DNA of 59,577 nt from Bacteroidales bacterium (GCA_024400565.1 JAKSMQ010000009.1:1-59577); one strand, 5' to 3'. Shown: positions 16,866-26,869, counted from the stretch's first letter. The notes: generated by a model from the sequence alone, not told the origin. Numbers and translations are program-made.

Positions 16866-17891
16866 TTAGATTCTGATGCTCTTGTAGCCGTCCATCAGCA
16901 TGGGGATAACCTCGTTGAGGTCGCCAATGATGGTGTAGTCGGCGATAGCATTGATAGGAGCCTCGGGGTCGGTATTGATGGAGATGATCTTAGCACTCTG
17001 TTCCATACCGGCACGATGCTGGATAGCGCCACTGATACCGCAGGCAATATAAAGCTTAGGACGAACGGTAACACCGGTCTGACCGATCTGACGCTCGTTC
17101 TCTGCCCAACCGGCATCAACAGCAGCACGGGTAGCACCCACTTCTGCACCAATCTGTTTTGCAAAGGTGTGAAGAAGATCGAAACCTTCTTTAGAGCCTA
17201 CGCCATAACCGCCGGAAACGATGATGGAAGCAGCTCCGAGGTCAACGGTACGTTCTACGATTTCGCGTTTGATAATCTTAACGCCGTCATCTTCAGCCTT
17301 CAGATATTTGTTTACATCCAACTTAACTACCTGACCCTTATAATTGGCATCGGCAGCAGCTTTCTTCATAACACCAGGACGTACGGTTGCCATCTGAGGA
17401 CGTACATTACCGGCGGTTACGATGGTAGCGATGATATTACCACCGAAAGCGGGACGGATTTGATAAAGAATATTCTTGTGTACTTCCTTAGTACGGTTGT
17501 CCTCGTAGTCACCGATTTCAAGTTTGGTACAGTCGGCGGTAAGACCGCAACGGAGATAGGAAGCTACGCGAGGAGCTACGTCGCGACCTTTGCAGGTTGC
17601 GCCAAAGAGCACGATATCGGGCTGAGTTTCCTGAATGATACCGGTAACGATGGAGAAATGGGGAAGGGTGCGGAAATAGGTCAGTTTCTCGTCATCGGCA
17701 GCATAGATAGTATCTACACCATAAGGATAAAGCTGCTGTTCGAGGTTTGCCATCTTGTTACCCATGGCAATAACGTCGAGCTGAACACCCAGAGTGTTAG
17801 CAATCTGACGGCCCTTGGAGCAGAGCTCGAGGGTTACATCGGATACTACACCTTTTTCATCAAGTTCGCAATATACTAATACGTTCTTCAT
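16866..17891 (-). CDS. etfA: Electron transfer flavoprotein, alpha subunit
   Basis: This 341-residue EtfA passes electrons between acyl-CoA dehydrogenase and its partner and binds FAD through the C-terminal domain (SGGYGVG, then GQTGVTVRPKLYIACGISGAIQH). I place the start at 17891, where MKNVLVYCE gives the conserved N-terminus; the open frame continues to 17945 but adds a lysine-rich leader. It follows etfB by 80 bases and precedes the acyl-CoA dehydrogenase by 65 bases. With a dedicated dehydrogenase, this set could be an ordinary or a bifurcating Etf complex; the sequence was not analysed finely enough to decide. Confidence 0.9.
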   Translation of the reverse strand: MKNVLVYCELDEKGVVSDVTLELCSKGRQIANTLGVQLDVIAMGNKMANLEQQLYPYGVDTIYAADDEKLTYFRTLPHFSIVTGIIQETQPDIVLFGATCKGRDVAPRVASYLRCGLTADCTKLEIGDYEDNRTKEVHKNILYQIRPAFGGNIIATIVTAGNVRPQMATVRPGVMKKAAADANYKGQVVKLDVNKYLKAEDDGVKIIKREIVERTVDLGAASIIVSGGYGVGSKEGFDLLHTFAKQIGAEVGATRAAVDAGWAENERQIGQTGVTVRPKLYIACGISGAIQHRAGMEQSAKIISINTDPEAPINAIADYTIIGDLNEVIPMLMDGYKSIRI

Positions 17892-17971
17892 TTTTCTTCT
17901 TTGTTTTAAGTTTTTAGCCGTCAATCTTTTAGCAATAATCTTCAAGACTCGTTACGGCTACAGACTTCTTT

Positions 17972-18844
17972 TTAGAACACAACGCCCTGAAGGTCGCGCC
18001 ACATCTGCTCGATTGCTTCAGCTTTGGGTTCAACGTTGACGTTTTCTTTCTTAAGCAGTACTACATTTTCAATCTGCTTAACCTTGGTTGCAGAACCATT
18101 GAGACCGAGACGATCCATTTCGGGATTTACGTCATCAGCGTTCCATTCTTTCAGTTTCAGATAAGGACGCTCGTTCCACAGTTGCTCGGCTGCTTCGGCA
18201 TTTTCCTTAACCTCGCTGGGCATAACAGCCTTGTAGTACTGAAGCATACGGTTAGCAATACGGAAACGGCATTCAGGAGCAGTACCGCCAACGGTTACGA
18301 GCAAAGGCATGGGAGCCTCTACTATTTCGATACCCTGCTCGAGACGACGGCAAATAGTGAGTTTGTCTTCGCTCACACCCATCAGTTTCTCTGCATAGGT
18401 CACCTGCTGGAAGTTGAGTTTCTCTGCAACCTGAGGACCTACCTGAGCGGTATCGCCATCGATAGCCTGACGGCCACAGAATACGAGACGTACATTATCG
18501 AGTTTCTTAATAGCGCAGCTCAATGCGTATGAGGTAGCGAGGGTATCAGAACCTGCGAAACGACGGTCGCTGAGCACAGCACCATCATCGGCTCCACGAT
18601 AGAGCGATTCGCGGATAATATCGGCTGCCTTAGCAGGACCCATTGAAAGAACAAATACCTTTGCGCCAGGAATAGCATCGCGAACCTGCAAAGCCATCTC
18701 AAGAGCATTAAGGTCTTCGGGGTTAAATACGGTAGGCAGAGCGGCACGGTTTACAGTACCGTCAGCATTCATAGCCTCCTTACCCACGTCGTGGGTGTCG
18801 GGTACTTGCTTTGCAAGCACTACTATTTGAAATTCTTTTGCCAT
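17972..18844 (-). CDS. etfB: Electron transfer flavoprotein, beta subunit
   Basis: This 290-residue EtfB pairs with EtfA. It opens with IVVLAKQVPDTHDVG and contains NPEDLNALEMALQ and VFCGRQAIDGDTAQVGPQVAE, which match EtfB proteins. It is the first gene of the etfB-etfA-acd run and is preceded by about 500 bases of AT-rich DNA that includes an 11-bp repeat array. No clear TAnnTTTG box was seen upstream on the minus strand. Confidence 0.9.
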   Translation of the reverse strand: MAKEFQIVVLAKQVPDTHDVGKEAMNADGTVNRAALPTVFNPEDLNALEMALQVRDAIPGAKVFVLSMGPAKAADIIRESLYRGADDGAVLSDRRFAGSDTLATSYALSCAIKKLDNVRLVFCGRQAIDGDTAQVGPQVAEKLNFQQVTYAEKLMGVSEDKLTICRRLEQGIEIVEAPMPLLVTVGGTAPECRFRIANRMLQYYKAVMPSEVKENAEAAEQLWNERPYLKLKEWNADDVNPEMDRLGLNGSATKVKQIENVVLLKKENVNVEPKAEAIEQMWRDLQGVVF

Positions 18845-19133
18845 ATATTTATATTATATTTTTATCCAATTGTTAATAATCCCTAATTTGGGAAACACAT
18901 ATAAAACGTAATATTATTTATATTATTGCGCGTACACATGAAAAAAGTTAATTAATTTTTAACTTTTAACATTTACCAATTAACAATACGTTGAAATTCA
19001 ATAATAATAAAAACAAAAAAAATCTAAAAAAAATATTCGGATTTGGCCTTTTACAGCCAATTTTTAACTAAAATTACGTTTATGCAAACTTTAGAAAGGT
19101 AAAAATTTGCTTTATTTGAATCCTGGAATCATA
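18845..19133. other. AT-rich leader region upstream of etfB
   Basis: This stretch is very AT-rich, with A-runs at 19011-19040, and holds no credible open frame. It must contain the etfB promoter, but no exact TAnnTTTG match on the minus strand was found. The adjoining bases 19134-19290 are the repeat array. Confidence 0.4.
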
Positions 19134-19290
19134 TTGACAGCATATAGTCGGCATATTGCGTCCACTTTGCGTCCACCTAGCGCCCACCTAGCGTCCTGTT
19201 AGCCTCGCAAATTGTGGAACAAATGTGGACTTTGTATGGACCTTATATGGACTTTATATGGAGAGAATGCCGACTCAATATGGAGTATAT
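19134..19290. repeat. 11-bp phased inverted repeat array, copy B
   Basis: Left half: words of the type CAGCA/CGGCA/GTCCA start at 19138, 19149, 19160, 19171, 19182 and 19193, each exactly 11 bp apart. After a centre containing GCAAATTGTGG, the right half carries TGGA at 19215, 19226, 19237, 19248, 19259 and 19281 (19270 is CCGA), again in strict 11-bp register but inverted. Even the odd unit AGTCGGCAT of the left arm has a mirror ATGCCGACT in the right arm. It lies between the DUF58 gene and etfB. This is not coding and matches no repeat class I can name. Confidence 0.8.
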
Positions 19291-19340
19291 GTAGAATATG
19301 AGCGATAGAAATACGGGGGCCAAATAAATGAAGCAAGAAA

Positions 19341-20267
19341 TCAATAATGACGGCTACGTTTCAGCAGATAGGGCTGCATTATCTGATCAAAGCCCTGATT
19401 CACGTCGACCGGAATGTAATCGATATGATACTGAACCGCATGATGATGGACCGTTTCTACCTGACGTTCCATATTTTCACGATATCGTTGGGCAATCTCC
19501 TGCGGATACACTTTCAGCCGTCGCTCGCTCTCCATATCAATAAAATAGCAGGGTTTATTACCGAAGGCAAGATTGAGTTCCTTCTCTCGATGGAAGGTAT
19601 GGAAGAGCATGACTTCGTGCTTGCAATGGCGCAGATGTCGGAGGGCATCAAAGAGGGCTTCATGTTCCTCGGGACGGACAAATGCATCGGTAAATATAAC
19701 CACAAGCGACCGGCGATGGAGTTTCTCGGCCAACAGATGGATACAGGGAGCAATAGAGGTTGGTTTCTTCTCCATCTTGTCCGGCTGGACAGGAAGCAAC
19801 TGTTCTTCAAGCAAGGAATAAAGATAACGTTGGTGGGCAGTCGATGAACGAACATCGGTCTGAAGATCTATCTGATCCGAGAAGAGAGTCAATCCGAATG
19901 CATCTCGCTGACGCACCAGGAGTTCCACCAGCAAAGCAGCCGCGTAGACCGAAAAAGTAAGCTTGTTGGGGGAGGAATAATTGCCTTGATTCTCGATGGG
20001 GAAATACATCGACGACGAATGGTCGATAAGAATCTGGCAACGCAGATTTGTCTCCTCCTCAAAACGTTTTACGAAAAGCTTGTCGGTACGGGCATAAAGT
20101 TTCCAGTCGATGTTGCGAGTCGACTCTCCGGTATTGTAGAGACGATGCTCGGCAAACTCGACCGAAAAACCATGGAAGGGGCTACGATGCAAACCCGTAA
20201 TAAACCCCTCGACCACTTGTCGCGCAAAGAAGTCGAGGGACTTATATTTCTCAACCTCCTGAAACAT
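19341..20267 (-). CDS. DUF58 domain protein (vWA-like)
   Basis: This 308-residue protein has the DUF58 signature RNIDWKLYARTDKLFVKRFEEE split around residues 55-75, followed by a von Willebrand A-like domain beginning LIDHSSSMYF, whose DxSxS-type metal site is visible. Such proteins usually lie beside a MoxR-type AAA ATPase and BatA/BatB proteins; none of those is adjacent here. The upstream partner is thioredoxin, 21 bases away on the same strand. The function is unknown; a chaperone-like role with a MoxR ATPase is the common proposal for the family. Confidence 0.83.
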   Translation of the reverse strand: MFQEVEKYKSLDFFARQVVEGFITGLHRSPFHGFSVEFAEHRLYNTGESTRNIDWKLYARTDKLFVKRFEEETNLRCQILIDHSSSMYFPIENQGNYSSPNKLTFSVYAAALLVELLVRQRDAFGLTLFSDQIDLQTDVRSSTAHQRYLYSLLEEQLLPVQPDKMEKKPTSIAPCIHLLAEKLHRRSLVVIFTDAFVRPEEHEALFDALRHLRHCKHEVMLFHTFHREKELNLAFGNKPCYFIDMESERRLKVYPQEIAQRYRENMERQVETVHHHAVQYHIDYIPVDVNQGFDQIMQPYLLKRSRHY

Positions 20268-20288
20268 GGAGTATTGAAAGCGAAGCTA

Positions 20289-20603
20289 TTAGAGCAGCGC
20301 GTTGAGTTTGTCTACGAGGGTCTGCTTAGCAACAGCGCCTACACATTTGTCCTTGAGTTCTCCACCCTTGAGGAAAAGGACGGTAGGAACGTTGCGAACG
20401 CGGAACTGAGCTGCTACGCCAGGAGCTTCCTCAACATCGATTTTGCAAATAACGGCGCGACCTTCATATTCGGTAGCCATTTCTTCTACAATAGGAGCAA
20501 GCGCTTTGCAAGGGCCACACCAAGTTGCACCCAAATCGAGCATAACGGGAAGATTGGTATTGGTAACTTCCTGGAAGTTTTCGTCGTTAACTATAATTGC
20601 CAT
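20289..20603 (-). CDS. trxA: Thioredoxin
   Basis: This 104-residue thioredoxin has the active site WCGPC at residues 28-32, the buried Asp in the MLDLGATW strand and the cis-proline loop RNVPTVLF. It is a general cytoplasmic disulfide reductant and would supply electrons to the methionine-sulfoxide reductase encoded at about 10.5 kb. A promoter box lies about 40 bases upstream. It is the first gene of a two-gene unit with DUF58. Confidence 0.93.
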   Translation of the reverse strand: MAIIVNDENFQEVTNTNLPVMLDLGATWCGPCKALAPIVEEMATEYEGRAVICKIDVEEAPGVAAQFRVRNVPTVLFLKGGELKDKCVGAVAKQTLVDKLNALL

Positions 20604-20642
20604 AGTGGTTTACTTATTTTAGTAGGTTAATTATTGAATTTG

Positions 20643-20650
20643 CAAAGATA
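20643..20650 (-). promoter_or_regulatory. Bacteroidota -7 promoter element for trxA
   Basis: The complement reads TATCTTTG, an exact TAnnTTTG match, 40 bases from the trxA ATG. The -33 element is not clear at the ideal spacing. Confidence 0.6.
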
Positions 20651-20828
20651 GAAAGAAAAAATGAAACAAGAAAAAATATTTCACTTCTAAAAAATAAAAG
20701 CTCTGAATATGAAGAATTTGAACACAACTTAAAAAAAAAGTGGCGATACGTTACAATAATTCCCCCTCAGAGTCGTTATTTAAAGAAATAAATATTATAG
20801 AATACAAATAAAAGTACACGCATACGAT

Positions 20829-22328
20829 ATGAAAAGAAGCCTCACTCTCCTACTCTTTGTAGCGCTAATGATGACAGCCTTTGCTCAAAACAAGCAACAG
20901 TTGCGAGCCATCTATTCCTACACTACTTTCAACATTCCGGGCGAGAAGCCCTACGTAGAGGTATACCTCCAGTTCGACGGCAGCAGTCTCGAATACAAAT
21001 ATCTCGGCAACAACCAGCATCAAGCCACCGTCGAGGTAGTACTTAGCGTCAAGAAAGCCGACAGCCTTGTTCACATCAAGAAATACGACCTCAATGGTCC
21101 TCTGGTACAAACCGGCCATGATGCAGCCGACTTTATCGACCTTCAGCGTTTTGCCATCGAGAACGGCACCTACGACCTCTCTGTTTCCATCAAGGACAAG
21201 AATGCCGTCGGATCCCCCGTTGTAGTGATGGACAAACTGGTTGTAGCATACGACGAAACGCCCTCACTCTCTTCGGTTCAGCCTATGGCCAGCGCCGTTC
21301 CTACCCAAAAGCAGAACATTCTCTCTCGCGGAGGTTACGACATGACACCCTATATCAACGATTTCTACCCCGAGGAGATAAACACTCTCAATTTCTATTA
21401 CGAAATCTACAACATCGACAAGGAAGTGAAGAAAGACGACTTTCTGACAACCTACTATATCGAAAAGCGTGAAAACGGCCAGCGATGGGAAAAGAGTTTC
21501 CGCATCAAGAAACAGCACCCCCGCGACCTGGTTCCTGTCTTCGGAAGCATCGACATCCGCGAACTCCCCTCGGGCAATTACAACCTGGTTGTAGAAGCCC
21601 GCAACCGCGAAAACCAGCTCATGCTCTATCATCGCGTTCCCTTTATGCGCAAGAATACAGCAGTCGCAGCTGATGCCATCTCGGAATACTCGGCCACTTT
21701 TGCCGGTCAGATCAACGAAGAGAGCCAGCTCAACTATTATCTGCTTGCACTCTATCCCATCAGCACACCTACAGAAGCCGCCGTTGCAGAGCAGCTGGCA
21801 TCCAAGCCCGGTCAGATGGACGAAAAGCAGGCCTTCTTCTACACATTCTGGCAACAGCGCAATAGCATAGACCCCGAGAGTGCATGGCGCGAATACAAGA
21901 AGCGTCTCGACTTTGTTAGCGCCCGCTTCACCTTCTCCAATATTCCCGGATTCCGTACCGACCGTGGCCGCGTTTATCTCAAATATGGTGCTCCAGATTT
22001 CGAACGCGACGAGAAGAATTTCGTTTCTACCCGTGGTCTGGGCCATGGCGACCTCTCGCAGGCATTCCTTACCGGCAATACCAGCGGATCCAAAGGCCAC
22101 ATTCATTATCTGCCCTATATTCTCTGGCGCTACAACGAACTCCCCGGCGACGGCAACAACCGTTGTTTCATCTTCTGGGACGAACAGCGCTCAGGCTACT
22201 ACAAACTGCTCCATTCCAATGCCAAAGGCGAAGTACAGGAGTACGGATGGGAGCGCCGTCTCAGCCAGCAGCAACTCAACGAGGATGTTGAGGGCGAAGT
22301 TACCGAACAGTTCAATAGAGGTCATTAA
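20829..22328 (+). CDS. GWxTD domain protein, exported
   Basis: A signal peptide (MKRSLTLLLFVALMMTAFAQ) leads a 499-residue protein with the Bacteroidota-type GWxTD domain in its last third. The defining motif here reads GFRTDRGRVYLKYGAPD, so Trp is replaced by Phe. The preceding part is built of beta-rich, Ig-like segments. The family is exported, and no biochemical role is established. It starts a plus-strand run leading into a lipid A-type acyltransferase, a GT2 enzyme and gltX, which is consistent with envelope biogenesis. Confidence 0.85.
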   Translation: MKRSLTLLLFVALMMTAFAQNKQQLRAIYSYTTFNIPGEKPYVEVYLQFDGSSLEYKYLGNNQHQATVEVVLSVKKADSLVHIKKYDLNGPLVQTGHDAADFIDLQRFAIENGTYDLSVSIKDKNAVGSPVVVMDKLVVAYDETPSLSSVQPMASAVPTQKQNILSRGGYDMTPYINDFYPEEINTLNFYYEIYNIDKEVKKDDFLTTYYIEKRENGQRWEKSFRIKKQHPRDLVPVFGSIDIRELPSGNYNLVVEARNRENQLMLYHRVPFMRKNTAVAADAISEYSATFAGQINEESQLNYYLLALYPISTPTEAAVAEQLASKPGQMDEKQAFFYTFWQQRNSIDPESAWREYKKRLDFVSARFTFSNIPGFRTDRGRVYLKYGAPDFERDEKNFVSTRGLGHGDLSQAFLTGNTSGSKGHIHYLPYILWRYNELPGDGNNRCFIFWDEQRSGYYKLLHSNAKGEVQEYGWERRLSQQQLNEDVEGEVTEQFNRGH

Positions 22329-22367
22329 TAACAGACAGCATTCATCAACGTTCTTCAATTCTAAGAC

Positions 22368-23255
22368 TTGAACTGGTTCCTCTTTCATATTATCCTGAAG
22401 CCATTATCCTATGTGCCGCTATGGCTGCTCTATAGGTTGAGCGACCTCGTAGCCCCCCTACTCTATCATGTGGTACGCTATCGTCGCAAGGTAACGAGGA
22501 CCAATCTTGTCAAGTCATTCCCCGAGAAGAGCCTTAAGGAGATAAAGAAACTGGAGCGCCAATACTATCGTCATCTGTCCGACCTCTTTGTAGAAGCCAT
22601 CAACGGATTGTCCTGTTCCAAGTCGGAAGTTATGCGCCGCTATCGGATTGTCAACCGCGAGGTAATCAACAGATATTACGAAGAGGGCAAGAGCGTAGTC
22701 CTGATGTCGGCCCATCATAACAACTGGGAATATATGGTCCTTTCCATCAATCTCCAGTTGCGCCATCATGGCATAGGCGTAGGCAAGCCCCTCAATAATA
22801 AAGGATTTGGCAAATACCTCCATCGAGCACGCATCCGTTATGGCGACGAAATTGTAGACCAGACCAATGTTCGCAAGGTAATGGCCTACTACGACCAGTA
22901 CCATGTGCCTTGCGCCTATATGATGCTGAGCGACCAGAGTCCCAGTAATGCAAAGAAATGCTTCTGGGCAGATTTTCTGCATCAGGACACGGCCTTCCTC
23001 TATGGCGCTGAGCATTTCTCTCGCAAATACAATTATGCCGTTCTATACTACGAGGTCCGCAAGAAGAAACGAGGCCGCTACGACGTAATACTGAGCGAAC
23101 TCTGTCCCGACCCCTCGCAAGCTCCCGAAGGAAGCATTACCCTCGAATATATCAAGCGACTTGAGAGTCTGATACAGAATCAGCCCCAATACTGGCTATG
23201 GAGCCACAAGCGATGGAAACTCGACCGCAACGGAAGGAAGAAACATTATTGCTAG
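22368..23255 (+). CDS. Lysophospholipid/lipid A acyltransferase (LpxL/HtrB family)
   Basis: This 295-residue member of the LpxL/HtrB acyltransferase family adds acyl chains to lipid A or related lipids at the inner membrane. An N-terminal hydrophobic anchor is followed by the catalytic HxxxxE motif at H116-E121 (AHHNNWE). The start codon is TTG at 22368, 39 bases after the GWxTD gene; the first ATG would remove the membrane anchor. Bacteroidales often have a single late acyltransferase making penta-acylated lipid A, so this may be that enzyme. The exact acceptor is inferred. Confidence 0.85.
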   Translation: MNWFLFHIILKPLSYVPLWLLYRLSDLVAPLLYHVVRYRRKVTRTNLVKSFPEKSLKEIKKLERQYYRHLSDLFVEAINGLSCSKSEVMRRYRIVNREVINRYYEEGKSVVLMSAHHNNWEYMVLSINLQLRHHGIGVGKPLNNKGFGKYLHRARIRYGDEIVDQTNVRKVMAYYDQYHVPCAYMMLSDQSPSNAKKCFWADFLHQDTAFLYGAEHFSRKYNYAVLYYEVRKKKRGRYDVILSELCPDPSQAPEGSITLEYIKRLESLIQNQPQYWLWSHKRWKLDRNGRKKHYC

Positions 23256-23330
23256 TCCGACAGGAAGTGTGTCCGGCAGAACAAGGAAAGGAAGACCAAC
23301 AGATAATTACCCGAAACCAACAGACCCATC

Positions 23331-24341
23331 TTGAAAATAGCAGTTATCATACTCAACTGGAATGGCCGTAAGATGCTTGAGAAGTATCTTCCTTCGGTAG
23401 TGCAGCATACAGCCGGAGAGGTCATTATTGCCGACAACGGATCGAACGACGATTCTATTGCGTTTCTGAAAGAGCACTATCCCTCCCTACGCATTATCGC
23501 CCTTGACAAGAACTACGGGTTTGCCGAAGGTTACAATAAGGCTATTGCCCAAGTGGAAGCAGACTACTATGTGCTGCTCAACGACGACGTAGAGGTTACC
23601 GAGCGATGGATTGAGCCTGTGATAGAACAGATGGAGCAAGACCCTCTCATAGCCATCTGCCAGCCCAAACTGAGAATGTACGATGAGCGCGACCGATTTG
23701 AGTATGCTGGCGGCGCAGGCGGCTTCATCGACAGCTATGGTTACCCATTCTGCAGAGGAAGAATCTTCTCTACAGTAGAGTATGACCATGGGCAGTATGA
23801 TGACCCTTGCGACATCTTCTGGGCATCAGGCGCAGCCATGTTTGTCAAGGCCAAGGTGTGGAAGGAGCTGAGAGGATTGGACGGAGACTTCTTTGCCCAT
23901 ATGGAAGAGATAGACTTCTGCTGGAGAGCGCAGAACTGTGGTTACAGAGTTCAGTACTGTCCCCAGTCAGTTGTTTACCATGTTGGCGGAGGCACGTTAC
24001 CCAAGAGCTCGCCCTTCAAGACCCTTCTCAACTTCCGGAACAACCTCTGCATGCTGTACAAGAACCTTACCGACAAGCGACTCGGCAAGGTAATCCGCCG
24101 TAGGATGGTACTCGACGGCGTAGCTGCAGTCAAGTTCCTGCTGAGTGGCAATGGCGCCGAGTTCAAATCCGTATGGGTCGCCCACCACAAATACCGCGAT
24201 CAGAAGGAGAGCCTGAAGCGCAAACGAAGCCAGCTACCCCATCTCGAGCCGTCCACCATCTACCAGGGCAACATCCTCCTGGACTACTACTTCAAAGGCA
24301 AAAAGACCTTTGACAGACTGAATATCAATAAGCAAAAATAA
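23331..24341 (+). CDS. Glycosyltransferase family 2
   Basis: This 336-residue GT-A enzyme opens with [19 protein letters not shown], typical of rhamnosyl- or galactosyl-type GT2 transferases, with the metal-binding NDD at residues 84-86 and the later [11 protein letters not shown] motif carrying the catalytic acid residues. The start codon is TTG at 23331. It sits between the acyltransferase and gltX (17-base gap), so it is likely part of the same transcript. A role in LPS or cell-surface glycan synthesis is probable; donor and acceptor are unknown. Confidence 0.87.
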   Translation: MKIAVIILNWNGRKMLEKYLPSVVQHTAGEVIIADNGSNDDSIAFLKEHYPSLRIIALDKNYGFAEGYNKAIAQVEADYYVLLNDDVEVTERWIEPVIEQMEQDPLIAICQPKLRMYDERDRFEYAGGAGGFIDSYGYPFCRGRIFSTVEYDHGQYDDPCDIFWASGAAMFVKAKVWKELRGLDGDFFAHMEEIDFCWRAQNCGYRVQYCPQSVVYHVGGGTLPKSSPFKTLLNFRNNLCMLYKNLTDKRLGKVIRRRMVLDGVAAVKFLLSGNGAEFKSVWVAHHKYRDQKESLKRKRSQLPHLEPSTIYQGNILLDYYFKGKKTFDRLNINKQK

Positions 24342-24358
24342 AGAATAATAAATATATC

Positions 24359-25894
24359 ATGGAAAGAAAAGTTAGAGTAAGATTTGCACCCAGTCCTACT
24401 GGCCCCCTCCACATTGGAGGCGTACGTACCGCTTTGTACAACTATCTCTTCGCCAAGCAGAATGGCGGCGACATGATACTCCGTATCGAAGATACCGACC
24501 AGACCCGTTTCGTTCCTGGCGCCGAGCAGTATATAATCGAAGCCCTCACCTGGTTGGGCATCAAGTTTGACGAAGGCGTTCATATCGGAGGCAACTACGG
24601 TCCTTATCGTCAGAGCGACCGCAAGCCTATGTACAAGCAATATGCCGACCAGCTCATCAACGACGGTTGGGCATACTATGCTTTCGACAAACCCGAAGCC
24701 CTAGAAGCCAAGCGCAAGGAGTATGAGGCTCAGAAGAAAACCTTCCAGTACGACTGCAACACCCGTTTGCAGATGGAGAACTCTCTCAGTTTGAGCGCTG
24801 AAGAGGTCCAGAAACGCATCGATGCCGGCGACCCTTACGTAGTCCGCTTCAAATTCCCCGAGAATCTTGACATTACCGTCCACGACCTTATCCGCGGCGA
24901 CGTAACTATGAACTCCAGTCTTCTCGACGACAAAGTTCTCTTCAAGAGCGACGGAATGCCTACCTATCATCTTGCCAACATCGTTGACGACCACACTATG
25001 GAAGTCTCTCACGTAATTCGCGGCGAAGAGTGGCTCCCCTCCGCTCCTCTTCACGTAATGCTCTACAAGGCATTCGGCTGGGAAGAGACCATGCCCCAGT
25101 TTGCACACCTTCCTCTCCTCCTCAAGCCCGAGGGCAACGGCAAGCTCAGCAAGCGCGACGGCGACCGTCTCGGATTCCCCGTCTTCCCTCTCGACTGGCA
25201 CGACCCCAAAAGTGGCGAACTCAGTAGCGGTTATCGTGAGCGTGGCTACTTCCCCGAGGCCGTTGTAAATATTCTCGCCCTCCTCGGCTGGAATCCTGGC
25301 AATGATCAGGAAATCCTCTCCATGGACGAGCTCATCAAGCTCTTCAGCGTAGAACACATCAGCAAGAGCGGCGCCAAGTTCAACGTAGAGAAAGCCAAGT
25401 GGTTCAACCACGAATACATGCAGATGCAGAGCAACGAAGTTGTGGCTCAGATGTTCGAGCCCATCCTCAAGGAGCACGGCATCGAAGCCGACCACGACTA
25501 TGTTGTCAAGGTTTGCGGCATGATGAAAGAGCGTATCGCCTTCATCAGCGAGATGTGGGACCAGACCTCCTACTTCTTCACAGCCCCCACCGAGTATGCT
25601 CCTGCCGCCATCAAGAAGCGCTGGAAACCGGGCATGACCACCCACATCGGCAAGATTATTGAAATCCTCGAGACCATGCCTTTCGAACACGACGTACTCC
25701 ACAAGGCCATCCTTGACGACTATATCGTAGCCAACCAGTTCAACATGGGTCAGATCATGAACTCCTTCCGTCTTGCCGTAGTAGGCGACACCAAGGGTCC
25801 TGATATGCTCACTCTCGTAATGGTTATCGGCAAGGAAGAGACCATCTCGCGTCTGCGCCGTGCCGTTGAAGTCATAGGCGAAGTAGCAGAATAA
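24359..25894 (+). CDS. gltX: Glutamate--tRNA ligase
   Basis: This 511-residue class I aminoacyl-tRNA synthetase charges tRNA-Glu. The HIGH-type motif is [11 protein letters not shown] at residues 11-21 and the KMSKS-type motif is GKLSKRDG near residue 261. The catalytic domain is followed by a helical anticodon-binding domain. Strong C-ending codon preference fits high expression. It follows the GT2 gene by 17 bases and precedes the OmpH-like gene. Confidence 0.96.
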   Translation: MERKVRVRFAPSPTGPLHIGGVRTALYNYLFAKQNGGDMILRIEDTDQTRFVPGAEQYIIEALTWLGIKFDEGVHIGGNYGPYRQSDRKPMYKQYADQLINDGWAYYAFDKPEALEAKRKEYEAQKKTFQYDCNTRLQMENSLSLSAEEVQKRIDAGDPYVVRFKFPENLDITVHDLIRGDVTMNSSLLDDKVLFKSDGMPTYHLANIVDDHTMEVSHVIRGEEWLPSAPLHVMLYKAFGWEETMPQFAHLPLLLKPEGNGKLSKRDGDRLGFPVFPLDWHDPKSGELSSGYRERGYFPEAVVNILALLGWNPGNDQEILSMDELIKLFSVEHISKSGAKFNVEKAKWFNHEYMQMQSNEVVAQMFEPILKEHGIEADHDYVVKVCGMMKERIAFISEMWDQTSYFFTAPTEYAPAAIKKRWKPGMTTHIGKIIEILETMPFEHDVLHKAILDDYIVANQFNMGQIMNSFRLAVVGDTKGPDMLTLVMVIGKEETISRLRRAVEVIGEVAE

Positions 25895-26028
25895 AGTAAA
25901 GAGTATGTGTCGGGGGGAGAAATCGTTTCTCCCTTCACACACCTTTCCTGTAATCCCTTCTGATCATGGAATACCATCAGAAAGATTTTTTAGAAAAACA
26001 GATAGACAACACCATTAAATACGAAGCA

Positions 26029-26763
26029 ATGGAAGATATTAACAACACTCCTCAACCCGTTGAGCAGCCCGCGATAAAAGTAGAAACCGAACCAGTAAGA
26101 GAAGAGCCCGAGCCTCGCAAAACAAAGAGTCCTCTTGAGAAAAAGGTTACTGTTCTGACCATAGTCGTTCTTCTTCTGTCTGTTGCTGTCATGCTTTTGT
26201 GCATCAAGAACATCTTCGGTAACAAGTCCAACAAGAATGTTCCTTCGTCCTCACAGCCCGTTGCAGTAGCCGAAGGAGGACTTAAAATTGCATATATCGA
26301 CACAGACACCTTGATGGCCAAATACGATTACGCCAACGACATCAAGAAAGATCTCGAGGCCTATAGCAAGAGCAAGGAACAGAGCTACAAGTCGCAAATC
26401 ACCCAGTTCCAGAACGACTATCAGAAATATCTGAAAGAGGGTGCCGATATGACTCTTACCCAGCAGAAAGCCAAAGAGACCGAATTACAGAACCGAGCCC
26501 AACAGATGCAGGGACTTGAAGGCCAGATGGCTATGCAGATTCAGGAGAAGACCATGAAAGAGAGCGAGAAGATGACCCGCGCCGTATACGCCTTCATCCG
26601 CGAATACAACGCCACCCATCAGCAGTTCGACCTCATCCTTTCCAAGTCTTTCTCCAGCAGCCCTGTGCTCTATGGAAACGAGAGTCTCGACATCACCAAC
26701 GAGATTGTTGAAGGACTCAACGCCGAATACAAGGAACTGAAGAAGGACAACGACAAGAAATAA
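26029..26763 (+). CDS. OmpH/Skp-like protein with N-terminal membrane anchor
   Basis: An acidic proline-rich N-terminus is followed by one transmembrane helix (VLTIVVLLLSVAVMLLC) and then a Skp/OmpH-type coiled coil starting with KIAYIDTDTLMAKYDY and rich in K, E and Q. Skp-like proteins hold outer-membrane proteins in the periplasm; this one would be tethered to the inner membrane instead of soluble. I chose the internal ATG at 26029. The frame is open from 25966, and that start would add 21 residues; no ribosome binding site settles the matter. A terminator follows at about 26.87 kb. Confidence 0.78.
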   Translation: MEDINNTPQPVEQPAIKVETEPVREEPEPRKTKSPLEKKVTVLTIVVLLLSVAVMLLCIKNIFGNKSNKNVPSSSQPVAVAEGGLKIAYIDTDTLMAKYDYANDIKKDLEAYSKSKEQSYKSQITQFQNDYQKYLKEGADMTLTQQKAKETELQNRAQQMQGLEGQMAMQIQEKTMKESEKMTRAVYAFIREYNATHQQFDLILSKSFSSSPVLYGNESLDITNEIVEGLNAEYKELKKDNDKK

Positions 26764-26869
26764 TTCCGAGTCGCTTCATCCTCCTGCAGAGCGTGCTGAC
26801 CTTAGAAAGAGTATTGCCTGAACCTCATGCCGCTCCTTCTCTGAAGAAAAACTCTCTCAACAAAATGAT

